In this document: in pieces, positions 23,432 through 37,000 of the stretch | Position numbering within the stretch: position 1 is the first letter of the stretch | Layout of the letters: each line of letters starts with the position of its first letter | Assembly: GCF_018143015.1 (NCBI RefSeq) | Contig: NC_054741.1 | Coordinates: forward strand, 63,524,697 to 63,588,696 | Length of the DNA: 64,000 nt | Source of the DNA: Lytechinus variegatus | Lineage: Eukaryota; Echinodermata; Echinoidea; Temnopleuroida; Toxopneustidae | Direction of reading: 5' to 3' | Program-made: the position numbers and the translations under genes | Notes under the pieces: model-generated | The model's input: only the letters and a program-made list of their open reading frames with translations | What the model was told of the DNA's origin: nothing | The model's database searches: none

Positions 23432-25034
23432 CTGAAACCAAATTGAGAAGAAATGAGATGATAAGGGAGAGATCAAGAACAAAACTAGGCCTTACTGAAA
23501 TCAAGATAATTAACAAAAATCAATATTTTGTGGAAAATAACTCTCACATACCCGATATAGGACTGGTAAACATGCAAAAAAAGCTTTCATCAACTGGCTA
23601 TATTGTCTATAAAACAATGCTGACACAGAAATCCATAGATATCAAATTTTGAGCTGCATCATATCTTCTTTTTTTTTTTACAATCAGTAATATTGTTTGT
23701 ATTATTAAAAAAAATAATGGAATACACCACAAACCATCCAAGAATGGAATTGATACTCGTGCAAGTACAACATTTGATCATATACTTTCATACTACTTTT
23801 TTCTCACCGTTTCATATATGTTTTCTTGAAAGAAGTTTTATTCTTTCCAACAAAGGAGTATACCCCGAAACCAATATTTGTTCACATTTCTTTTTGACTA
23901 ATCAAAAGTCAGCTTACCACTTTTCTCTTCTACCATCTATCTCAATCGGAAACAATACAAAGTTTAAAGTTAGAATAAACATGCTTCTAATAGGTTTCTA
24001 AAAATGTTTGGAACTGGTAAAGTATATCAAGCATTGTAAATAGATTGTAGAAATATAAAAGATTCTGAAAATGAAAAGATAATCTCTTGTGAAAGATAGG
24101 ATTTAAAAAAACAAAGAAAGAAATATCATGAATAAACCAATTGGTATCATAATATAAAAAGTTGATGACTAAATTATTTAGATTATAAAAAGATTATCAA
24201 CGAATCTAGTAGCCAGCCTCATCTAATAAAGAGTTGTGATTGAATGAATGAAGATTTATCTTCAGGTGAAATTGATCTGATTAAATCACAACTCTTTTTA
24301 ACAGACATCGGGTGTTATTCTAAAAAATATGGTTTTGTTTACATCCAGAGTTAACATTAACCATAATTTTGTGGAGTGCTGCATGCAGTTGCCACCTTAT
24401 TCCCTGAGCAAAAGCTACTTCGTTAATCCTTGCGTGAAAAATTGCCCAAAATTATTTATGATATGTAACTGGATAAAAAGGACACAAAACATTCTAATAA
24501 TTTATTTGGTAATTGGTACATTATATTTGTCAAGGATAAACATGTATTTAAAGAGTAACACTGGCATTCCATGGAAGTAGGAATCAATATTCTTGCCTTT
24601 TTCTTGGGTTAAAATCTGGGTTTAATTATCAGAATAATACCACCTAAATTTGAGATTGACCCGCATTAATTGCAATGATATATGAATATGAAGTGAATAT
24701 TAGAAAAACACAGAATGTGACACATCTGGTGCAAAGTGATAACACATAAAATACTTGGTGCAAAATAAATACATAGCTACCACACCTTAATCCCATAAGC
24801 AATCGCAGTGCTTTTTAACACACACGAGTTGATGTTAATTAATGCTTTTTCAGAGTTGACCCCAAAAAATCTAATGATCATAAGCTGAAGTTTGCTTTAT
24901 ATTCAAAGGTCTTTTGTTTAACACACTTTTATTTTCACTTTTAAAAGGTGGCAGATTGTAAAGCTTCTGAAATGGGCAAGAATACTTTTTCTTTTCTTTT
25001 TTGAATAAAAAAAAGAAGAAGAAAAAAAAAAAAA

Positions 25035-25065
<31 letters not shown>

Positions 25066-28000
25066 GGGGTATGATTCAACTTCTATTAAAGTGATCATCT
25101 TCAAACAAATAAGATATTAAAAGGAATCTGCTGAGAAGTTACTGATATTTTCAAAATTGAAAATCACCAGCTCTTTATCCATTTATCCCTCATATTAAAA
25201 ACAACTTAAAAAAAAAAAATTCTTCATTAATACCATAGACTATGTAGGAAGCACCTTCACAGAAAACTGAAAGGATAGTTTTTTTCAGAATGAATATAAA
25301 GAAAGATTGATAAATAAAGAATTAAAATTAAGAAAATGTCACAGTAGAAGTATTAACTTTTGACAGTAAGAGAATTATGATTTTATGAAATAGAATTAGA
25401 AGTTAAGAGAGATTTCATTATTAGAGCACCGCAAATTCGCCATACACTTATAGGTTTATAATATCTGCTATTCCATACCATGTAAGATTGGATATAAAAA
25501 CTTATACTCTGTACTTTACAGAGAATTAGCATTGAATATGGTTATATACATACCTCAGCAACCTACATCTTGGCATAACCAAGATAAAGCTCGCTAAATG
25601 AATGCAAACGAAGTAAGACAGTGCCAGGGAAAAGCATGCAAAAATAAATGAATTTGGGAAATTAAAGCATGAGAAAACAGCAAATATGTGATAAATAGAT
25701 ATATTTGGAATGACTAGAGCAAGGCAGGTCTGGTGGTAGTGCACACTGTTAAATACCATGCTGCACGAAAATTAAGAATTTTGTATTCTCCTTTTTATGA
25801 AAATAATTGTGAAAACATACTGTTCTGACTGAGAAGATACACACTTTCCTCGTCATGATAGAACTATACATGTTTCACAATAATTTCATTTAAATGGGGG
25901 AAAATAAACCTTTTTTAGCTTTACAGGAAACAGTGTCACAACCAAGATCAATGGAGGGGGAAGGAGGTGGGAGGTTGTATCAAGATTCAAAATGACCCTT
26001 TTCACAATTCATCCCTCAAGAAAAAATTAAATAGGTAGGATTAGATAGGATTAGAAATTAAAATCAAAGTGCCTCAGGTGTCAGATCACTTTGACTTAAA
26101 CTTATGTGACAGAAATTGAATCTTTATCAGATTTATGTGCATTGTGAGGCACAATAAAGGGAACATCAAGAGTTCAAACGAGCACAAACATCATGTAATA
26201 AAATAATAATATCAAGAAAAAAAAACCCAATAAAGTGGTTATCTCCAATAGAAAGCTGCCATTCACTACGAACAATACAGGGATCTCATTTTTAAAAAGA
26301 GTTGGCAAAATGAAAATCAAGGAAAGTAAATTATTTGTAGAACTCGAAAACATCTCTGCCATTGTTAAGTCACTTTTATGCCCCTGATTCCATGCATGTT
26401 CCAACACTCTATGTCAATAAAATATTATTTTGATAAACTCAACCAATCTGTAAAGTAGATCTTGAATGCTGTGATAATGTCAAGTGTCATGTTGGGATTT
26501 TCGGTCAGCAATGGTGCTGGAAGTCTCTGGGTAGAGTAGGAATGGAGGAACAAACAAATGTAAGTCTCCCTGTACTTCTACAATGCTACTTTAGACTAAC
26601 ATTTGAAGAGATACATGTCTAATTGATTGTAAATCAAAGTATCAATTGCAAATTTTCTTAAGTTCGATCAATTTCAACTACAGCAAATTTTGTTGCAAGA
26701 AGCGGACAAGTAGTCCTTTGCATGAAGCAGACAAAGAATCAATTGCAACTTACATTGGCAAATAATCAAAATTTAGTTGCAATCAAAACAATTTATTAGC
26801 AAGACTTAAAAATGATTTAGATGCTAAAACTGATTTAATTGTAAGTTTCTAGCAGACTTTTTTTTACATGCCAAGACTATTTCAGAATCAGAATAACATT
26901 AAAAAGAGTAAAAAGGAAATACATAGTAATCTAGGCGATTAAAGAAAAACAAATTTGCTAATTCTTGCATAAGAGCAATTACAGAACAGCTTCTTACCAA
27001 ATGACTTAGTGATGAACCAGTTTAAAAATCAAAATGCAAAGGAAACTGTTAATTCTAAATGTTCAATATAAAAGGATATTAAGCTTCAATGTTACAAATA
27101 AAATGAGTTTCAATAGCAGATTTAGTGATTCATTTGACTAGGCATATACTCTCTTAAACATGTCAATATTGATACTTTAGGAACTAAACATCATCTTTAT
27201 ATATGCATCACCTAAATTATGCATTAGAATTTGTCCAGCAAGAATATACTTGTATGTCTACCCTTCATGCCTTATTTGACATTGTGTTTTATCCTCCCAG
27301 ACCCAGAGAGCATTCTATTGTTATATTGATTAAGCATCTGTAAATCCATGCAATCAAAATGTTATGAAATTAGTTTCTTTTATAGTGTTGTTGAAATGCA
27401 ATGAGATACAACTACAAAAAAAAATCAAAGTAACTTTCGTTTTACATAATACAACACATGATTTCAATTCATCTATAGATAAATCTGCTTTTATCCTACA
27501 TGTAAACATGCAATAAAAACCGTATAAACCCTATAAATTAACTGAAAACAAGTAATGGTTCAAAAATATTTTACCAGGACCAATTCTATTAATAAATATT
27601 AGTCAAAATTGCCGAGGCAAAACAGTCACGTTAGGTATGCAACGTAGGAGGGCCAAGGAGGGATGGCTAGCTCGCGCACACTAAATTTACAAAATCGCGT
27701 GCAACGTTGACACTCTATATTAACTTGGATATGAAACTTAATTCCAGTTTTTAAAAAGGTGTTTGGGCGGGAGAAAGATTGTTTTAAGCAGGAGACACGC
27801 GGCCTGGGCAGGAAATATTAAATCTCAAGCGGGAGAACGGGAAATTTCGCAAAAATCCGCTGGGAGAGTTGGTGTCTCCGCAGCAGGTATGCTGACTGCT
27901 GTAGTTTTCAAGTTTCTCTGACAAAATCTGCAAATAAATGCACCTGAATAATTAAGTTCAATTTTTGCCTTTTCCAGTGGCCTGGGAACTTGTGGCACAA

Positions 28001-31000
28001 CAAAGGTTATGGATGGTGTATGTTAATAAAATGCTTCACCCACAAAGCTTTGTCTACTCAGAAAATACCAGTGCCACTGGCGTTACGAATAACTTTTGCT
28101 ATAGTTTGGCATAACCTTTGTTCCTTTGCAAAAACATTTGACTAAACATGCAATGTGTTATCAATATATTAGGATGATGATGATGTCACTCATGGGGATT
28201 CTCCTATTCAGCATGCAATCTAGATATGAGTATCATTAAAGTTTTCTTAGAAACAGAGAAAGAATGCTAAATGGCATCTGCATCTACAAGACAGGAATTA
28301 ATAACTCTGCCATGCCACTACTTCTAGTCCCCTGGGGTGGGGAAGGGGAGGGGAAGGGCATGCACATAAAACAAATGACTTACCACAGGTAACAAACAAA
28401 AAACAAGGGTGGGGTAATCACGTAGCTCGGAGGAATTGCATATAAACAAGGAGGTTGCTGTATGGGGTTACATGGAAGGACATTGCGTGGACGTAAACAA
28501 CATTCATGCACATACACATATGATTACTACAAATTTAGTGAATGCTTTGTCTCTTAAATGTGTTTCACGGGATTAAACTACATTCTTGCAATCACTTTAC
28601 TCAATATTCAACCGAAATGTTACAAACATGCTATCACAGGTTCATTAATTCTCTTATCAAATCAAAACATTGAGATACATTTATGTGTACATAGATCTAA
28701 GTATGTTTTAATGTGATGAAAATGCACGGCTTGCTTTCTTTCTTTTTGAAAAAAATATACACATGTACTATTTAACAATAATTGGTGGATTAATCATTAA
28801 AAATATTATCTCATTATTTTGCATTTGGGCATGGCATACATGGACAATAAAGCAATATTTAAGAACCTAGGTGGGAACGTTTTATACACAAGATTATCCT
28901 CTTTTTTATGCATTTCTGTTCATAACGAAAATGTTGCATTGGATATAGCCAAGACCAGCACCAAAAGAATACATGCCTCTGGACAACAACCACAATGAGC
29001 AGAAGCAGCATGGTAAAGGAATGATGCGAGGTAGAGAACTGTGTTATATTTTATGCACATAGGAATGGGGCAATGCATCACATATGAAGAGCTTGGTTCC
29101 AAAAGGGTTTTACATCACCAAGAACATTCAGTTTAGTTATGGATAATCATGCTATTGTTTACATAGGTATCTGTCATACAATTTTTTTTACAGCTACCAG
29201 TAAGCACACTTTCTAAAATCCCAGAGATTCCTGTACAAATATAATTAACAAGTGCATTTTTCTCTTACCACGTTCACATATGTCAATACTGCACATTGGT
29301 ATTAAAGCACTTTCCCTAAACCCTGTTCATTATAACACCTTAGAATACTGCAATATCGCTGTATTTCGACTGAGGAATAGGTCTCGGTCAAAATGCTTTT
29401 CATCTTAAAAATCATTGATCTACGTCACAAATTTAATGATCCTGTAACCATGAAATGATCGCACATGAAAATAAGTGCCTACTGCTTATCAACAAGAAAG
29501 CTGTCGCAACAATTGCAGTATGACAAATATGAAGAGGGTAGGAGTATATATTTGGTTATACTGCAGTAATATTATCCTAGGTAATATTGCAGTGTTTTTT
29601 TTCTTGGGCCTTACCTGTAACATATCATTAAAAATGTTCAAAAGGAAGCAAAATAAACTAATAAATCATCTAACCCCATTCAATCACAGGATTAACAGGA
29701 CATCCATGAAAGAGCTGTCACATCTGTGGATATTTTTTTTTCAAAGAGCGGGCATATGTGAATGGCATATCTATACCTCTCAGAGATAGATGTGAAACCT
29801 TCTGTGAAGCATTTTCATTGAATGTTTTGGAAGTAATATTCACTGACTAATTTTCTCATTGCCAATCAGAAGCAAGGATCTTCAGTAGCTTATAACATCT
29901 GTTAGTGAAAAAAGACTGATAAAAATTTTCATGCAATGCTCCCCAGGCACCAAGCTCTTCATATGAAAATATACATATGTATATGCTTGTGTTGACAAAT
30001 GAATGCAAACATATATATACTTTCAAGAACGTTCTGACAGTTTAAGCACCATACCTGTAGTTAATTTCACCGTCTCCGTCTTTGTCTAATTCTGCAATCA
30101 GATAGGCAATGTCTTCATCAGTGAGATCTATGCCACTCTCCTAAAATAAAGAAGAAAAGAGAAATAGAAATAAGATGAGAATTTGCTTAGAGTGATATTC
30201 CAATCATGGGAAAGATCGAATTTGAAATCATTGTAAGCTATCTTCAAATGCCTTTACATTCATAGTGTCATACAGAACCACTGAAACGGTCAGACTGACT
30301 CTTTGTGTGTAGACTAAAACTTTGATCTTCGACCCTAATGATGCAAAGTGAGGTAAGTAAGATAACCCACATGAAAACAAACAAAAACCAAAAGCAAAAA
30401 ACTAAGTCTGCATGACAAGATGAACCTTTTGGCTTAAATATACAAAAACAGGTTTAAAGATAAATTCCAGTTTTGGTAACGATCTCAAAATGACTTTTTA
30501 CAGAATCTAATATAATGACCACCCAAGTGTCTGTTTGTATGAATAAAAAATATGTGCTAAAGGATTCTGGGAGAAACTGTGTAATTGCTGAGAAATAAGC
30601 GCGGATTCGGTCACGTCCGTCGGATCTTTATTCCAGCAATAATAATACACTGTCCCACGTGTGCCTATCTGTGTTGGTGATCTTCAGTGTGAACGTTTTT
30701 CAGCGTAGATTTCAAGATTTCACAAAGTTCAGTTTATGTAACTGTACCAGATCTTCATCCTCGATGATATACTGACAATTAAGCCTGGTTTTACAGACTT
30801 TCTCATGAAATCAGTGTTTACTGCAACTACTGGAATTTCTCTTTAACCTAGGAAGGGTATAAAACCGATGCACATATTTTGTTTTACATAATTGCTCATA
30901 TTTCACCATGTACCATAAAACAAGACAAATAATAAATGCTTCTTGCAATAACGAAATGAATAAGTAAATAATGGTAATACTAAATAGGATTTGAACCCAT

Positions 31001-34000
31001 AACTTTGTGATTGAAGCCGAGATTCAGAACCACAACACTATGGCGCTTCCCCCCCCCTGACTTCCTGCCACTTCATAAATATAGTAGTTCATAAAATCAT
31101 AAGTAACTTAATGAATGACTTTATGAAACAGTCCCCTGGATGAATCATACCTTCAATCCTTCTTCAAACTCGTCATAGGTTACACTCATGCTTCCATCCT
31201 TGTCAAACTTATTGAAGAAGTCCACAAGTCGGAGGTTATTCTTCTGGATGAAACGTTGAAGCTTGACCATTGGGTTGACCCTCCGTTTTGGCTTGACCTC
31301 GACCTGCATACCGCCGTGCTTAATCTTTAGGTTCGGTTTGAGCTCCTTCATCTCGTTCTGGAGCGCCTCAAAGTCCTTATTGACTTGGATACTCTGAGAA
31401 AGGTCAAAGTTCAGAGAGAGATGGTTTTTATGGGACCTGGCATATGCTCCTGCTCCTGCATTGCTTCTCAGAGTCTGCTATTAACACATCATTATGGTTA
31501 GATTTTGAATAGGGTTTTTCACACTTTTTATTCCTAAGTTGCCATCACATTACAGAAATATCAGACAATCTATGATCAACTTGGAAAAAACTCAAAACAT
31601 TCTAAGCTCTAAACACCCCCCAAAAAATAATAAAATATTTCCATTGTACACTAGATGCAAATATTGTGTTTGTACTAAATAGCAGAAAATGCATTGCATC
31701 ATTTCCATTCATATCTCACTTGCTCAATGAATACATAACATATCTTTGTGCACAAGTGGTGAACTGTTCTTGTGCAAACGGAGCTACCCTTGATTAGTCC
31801 TATAGCTTTGAATGTAGTGGTAGTGGCTTTTCTATATAACCCCAATAAAATTTGTGAAAATCTGCATTCAGAAGCACAAGAGGAATTTTAATCTACAAAG
31901 TTTGGAGTGTTACTTTAGCTATATGTAGTACTCAAAATGAGAGTGCTACCATTGCAACCAAAAAAATGTCACCATTTTGCATAAAGTGGTGTGTATGGTA
32001 ATGTATTAATAGTATTATGAAACAACATCCTGGTAAATTAGCTTACTGAGAAATCTAGTTCTTCCATCGGTGAGTTTGCATTTTCTTTGATTGCCTTAAC
32101 GATACCATAACAACCAGCAGACTGCATCGGGTTCTTGCCCATCTGGAGAGAAAAAATGAATTTTCAAAGAATTAGTTATGTGAAGTAATAATGCTGCAAT
32201 TATTCAGAGCACTTAGAGACTTCCGATAAAGAACCGATATATAAGCAAGTATAATCATAAACGAGTAACAAAAATACACCAGCTATAGTATTAGAAACGT
32301 CATCAATATCAAGCTGAATTAATAGTATATTTTTCTTGACCTTCCTGTCATATATATTTTCTTTCTCAATCTTCTTTATCTTCTTCTCCTTCTCCTATGA
32401 CTATCTTATCTTCTTCTTTGGTCCTTTGTCACTATAAGAGTAAATTATTATGACCAATGCTGGATCTAACTAGATCAGGAACAGTATTTAGGATGGGCCT
32501 CCCAGTGTATGTAAAAAATATTGCCTGTGATTGTAACTAACCTCGCTGAATCCGTCATTGATCATGATCATACAAATAAAGTGAAAAAATTGCAAGTTTT
32601 CAAAGTTTGGTTAGGAGGACAGAAGGACTTCGATGGTTTGAACATGAGGCCAGAAAAAAGACATAACACTACTGAATAGTGGGACAAATAGATGCTTAAC
32701 AATGATGAAGATGGGTTAGGTCTAACAGAAGTATTCAAACAGTTGGAGCCGACTTACTCTTAGCACCTTCAGACTTTCATTGACTGTCAGGCCTTTACCA
32801 AGAAGAACAGCACCCTCTGCTGAAATACGATTATTCCTGAAGCCGTGCAAAAAAACAACAGAAAGAAAAAATACAATATCAACCTAAATCTTGTAAGTTT
32901 AAGATTAAGTCATATACACATAAGTGGTACCAGGGGTTTCAATATAAGGATGGTATAGGGGAATTTTGCATTGTAAATGATAAGTGCAGATATTGTATTA
33001 ATGACCCATTTCTCTTTTTACCCTTCCTCCTCTTTTTATTTAATACACTTGACATATCACAGGAGGTAATTCCTTGAATGCATTCATTATTTGAAAAAAA
33101 TGTCTATTTTGCAAGTAGGGGAAGGCGGGGTAAGTTGTGACAGTTTTTGCTTTTTGCATGTTAGAATTGATATGATTAATAATCTTGTCGAAATAAGTAC
33201 CTTGCCTTGAAATTTAATTCTTCTGAAATATTTTCCACCTATATATAACTTTCTATCCCCACACTGAAAGTCGTTTGAAAAAAACGATGTCAAATGGCTC
33301 AACTTGCCCCATATATGGGGTAAGTTTGAGCCACCTTCTGGGGTAAGCTGAGCCACAAAAACTATGTACAAAATGTATGAGGGGAGAACCAGCATGTCAA
33401 TTTTTTGTTTAAAGTCTTTTCACTTGCTAATTCTCTATGAATAATAACATCCTTTAAAAGGAAAAGAGCAGTCATGTAAATTTGCTCCTTTCAGCCAGCA
33501 TTTCAATCGATTTTTATGGTGTGTTTGTTTTTAAGATACATTACCATAGGAATTACCATGGCTCAACTTGCCCCATGCTGTTTGGCTCAACTTACCCCAG
33601 TCCGAACTTAGTGCGATAATTTTGTATCCATACATTTATTATGCATCCATCATATAAAAGACTATGACAAGAATGAAGATCCATACCTGGACTAATAATG
33701 TTGTTATCATGTCTTTATTATATTTAAAGACGTATGTGTTTATGAAGCACTTATCTATTTCACACTCTTTTTTACTTTTTTGGCTGAAATTCATATTTTT
33801 CCCTCTAAAAAACTACTTTTTGTTTCAAAGTTGAAAACAATATGGTGGGGTTAGGGGTTATGCTATGGGTCATCAATACATGACACCACCACAATGTCTG
33901 ACTCATTCATTATTGGCCTGGGGCTGGTGGCTCAACTTGCCCCTATGCTCAACTTACCCTGCCTTCCCCTATAGTTGATAACCTGGATGGATTGTAATAC

Positions 34001-37000
34001 TTACGTGATATCTAATTCTTCCAAATTGGTATTAGATTTAAGGGCTTCTCCTAATGCTTGGGCACCATCTATACTGAAACCATTCCAAGATAAGTTGATT
34101 TTCCTCAGTCCTATGTTATTCTGATGAAGAAAGGGAATATAAATTAAATGCAATATTACAGACTTGATCAAGCATCGATCTTGTAAAAACTGATATATAT
34201 ATATTTTATTCATTAATTTACTTGAGATATTTGACCAAGGTTTTTGTGTGGTATAATCCACATCCCTCTATTGATTTCCTGTTTTTATATCAATTCATTT
34301 ATTCCCTATATTTTACTGATTTTACTGTTTTATGTTGTCATTAATTTAGTAATCATTTATTATAATCAATATCTTGATTAATTAATACTAATCTAAACCC
34401 CTCAAAAAAATTTGGAAATCTGAGTTTGGCCATTAATTTCTCCCAACTCCCAATTTTATACAATGCCTATTTGACAACATTCAAAAGATCATTTAATTCT
34501 CTTTGAAACGATACCATGCTTGATATTGTGTCATTCTACAACTTTTGAATTTTGACCTTGCCCCACATTTGAAGGCACTGCACCTCCATGTGAACCATAG
34601 TCATATCATGTAGGGTATCATTTTAAAGAGAATTAAATGATCTATTTATTGGTATCAATAGCACATTAATATCCAATAAAACCGAGGAGGGATAATCGAT
34701 CAAAGTCAGATTTCCAAACTTTTTTTGAGGAGTTTATATGTCTATCTATTCAATAAATGATATATATTAACTTATTTTAAAAATTAACAAAGCATATATT
34801 TAGTTTTAACTCATTCATTTTCAATATTTTCTTCACTTTTTCTTCATTTGTTTATGTATTTACTTTTATTTGCATTCTTAATTTGACAGTATTTCTTCAA
34901 ATTATTCATTCTAGAAGTATATCATTAGCTATTATGATTATTCACTCCTCTCCCTGAGATGGCACTCTAATTACATTCACTAGTTGAATGATCTCTGTCA
35001 GACAAATTGGTGGATTCACGTTACCATGCGCCATCCATCGGCTGCAGCAGACCGGCCTTAATTCCCATTGCCTCATGGGAAAAAGTCAAAGTGACTGTTG
35101 AACGTGCTATAGTGTATGCATGCCATTATGCTGTGCTGGCCAAAGTGACTCGGCAAGCTTGCATAATATTATGCCGTTTACCATGGTCCGGAAGGTGGGA
35201 GAGAAATTTGCCGCGTATTTCTTTGCAAAATTTAGACCGTCTTCAGTAAATTCTTCCTCGGATTTTGCCATATATATGTTTTTCATTTTTGAAGCATCAC
35301 AGTCACTTTGCAGTACACTGCACTGTGCGCTGCCTGTGCCTGCGTGCGGGATGTCGACTCCAAATTTAGAAATTGACATGTACGCTGCAACCGATAGATA
35401 GCGCACCATATTGTGAATCCAACGAATTGCAGGCAGAAAATATGACTGGGGCCTCATACTTACCATAATACCCTTGGTGATAGCTAATGCCCCTCTCCTT
35501 CTGATATGATTCCAGCTAAGATCTAGATGTCTAAGGGTGATATTTTCTTCTATTGCTGGTCCAAGAATGGCTCCTGCCATCTCACCAAAATCATTATGGC
35601 TTAGATTCAAATATTCTAACTTCTTGTTATTCTAAAGAATCAAAATACGGAGAAGAGAAAATCAAGCATCAGCATAGTTAATTGAAATATCATGCCCTCA
35701 TGCTAGCAGAGCAATGATGTAAAACTAATATAATGTAGAATTGAATACAATAATTGTCAACTTTACTATATTTCTTTTTTAAAATAAATTGTTTTCCTAT
35801 AGAGAATTATTTTCAATAATCAATACTTTTTTATTCAAAGCAATATCCTGAATGTTTACTAATAAAAGCTTCAAGCAATTTACATCCCCTGAAGCAATAA
35901 ACCCAAATTATATCAGATTGCAATTGGCAAGCCATAATTTTCACAAGACCATACACTATCTAAAAAAAAACAAAAAAAAAACAACTTCATAGTGAGCTGA
36001 CCTTTAAATCTTAATTTCCTGTATCACACCATCATTGACGAAACTTACATTATTACCTGTTTACAAATTAAATTACTCTGAAATCAACTTGCTGGTTGTT
36101 TCTAGTAGATTTCTTATCTCCTGTAATCTACAAGCTACTTGTTTTTCAACATACCAGTGAAGGTATATTACACACCTGCTCAAAGTGAATTTCATACAAG
36201 CTTGTGTTAATTTCACACAAGCATTTCCTGTGAAATAAACTACCTGTTCATCAAACTACAACACCCAAGTAGTTTGACCTACTTCTCTCTCAAACCAACT
36301 GAACTGAAAAATTTGATGATACAATAAGTTAAAGAAATCTATCCATACACATAAACATTTTCCCTTTTTTCTTCAATATGGATATGAATATAAAATCAAT
36401 GGGACAATTTCAGTAGTCAATCATTTTATTCTCATATATTGTTTTACAACTCAAATAAAATCATTTAGTAATAGAGAGAGGAACAGGGAATAAAAACAAG
36501 TGGAGCACCTCATGGTATTTGTATTAAAAGACATGTAATTAGTAGAGGAGTTGCTCATAACTATTCTTTTGTGGATTTCATGGGTGTCAGCACAAAGGAT
36601 TATGCTTTCTTCATGGGGGGGGGCATCTATTTTGCATCCCCCCCCCAAAAAAAAATGCCTGTGGTGGATTTTACCAAACAGCAATTTATGTGTATCTTAT
36701 TGTTCTGCTTCCATCCAAAACCAACTGGACATAAAGGGAAAACTTATTTCACCCGAACTTTCAGCTCAGTGAGTTATCAACATATTGACGAACAGAATAC
36801 TTACAAGTATGACATCGGCAAAGGCATCGGCTGTCTTATCCTCAAAGCCATTTCCTAGAAAGGAGAAATGGTGATAATAGGCGTTAATATAAAGCACCAG
36901 CTGCATATAAATATTCTATTCCAATACAAAATATAAAGTAGGTAATCTTCATTATTATCAACTTCATTTATTAAAGCCATGGCCTAACTGCACAATTACA

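Noticed and set aside
26430-26530. 33-codon minus-strand segment (RLPAPLLTENPNMTLDII onwards) as another alternative last exon of the LRRC74-like gene
   Set aside because: To keep the frame it must use the second AG of CAGAG, the first giving an early stop, and no poly(A) signal follows closely. Left as unproven; junction reads from 30055 to this segment would revive it.
35107-35463. Continuation of exon 7 as coding sequence
   Set aside because: The frame past the GTAAGT donor enters an inverted-repeat element, while splicing there to exon 8 restores the 28-residue repeat pattern.
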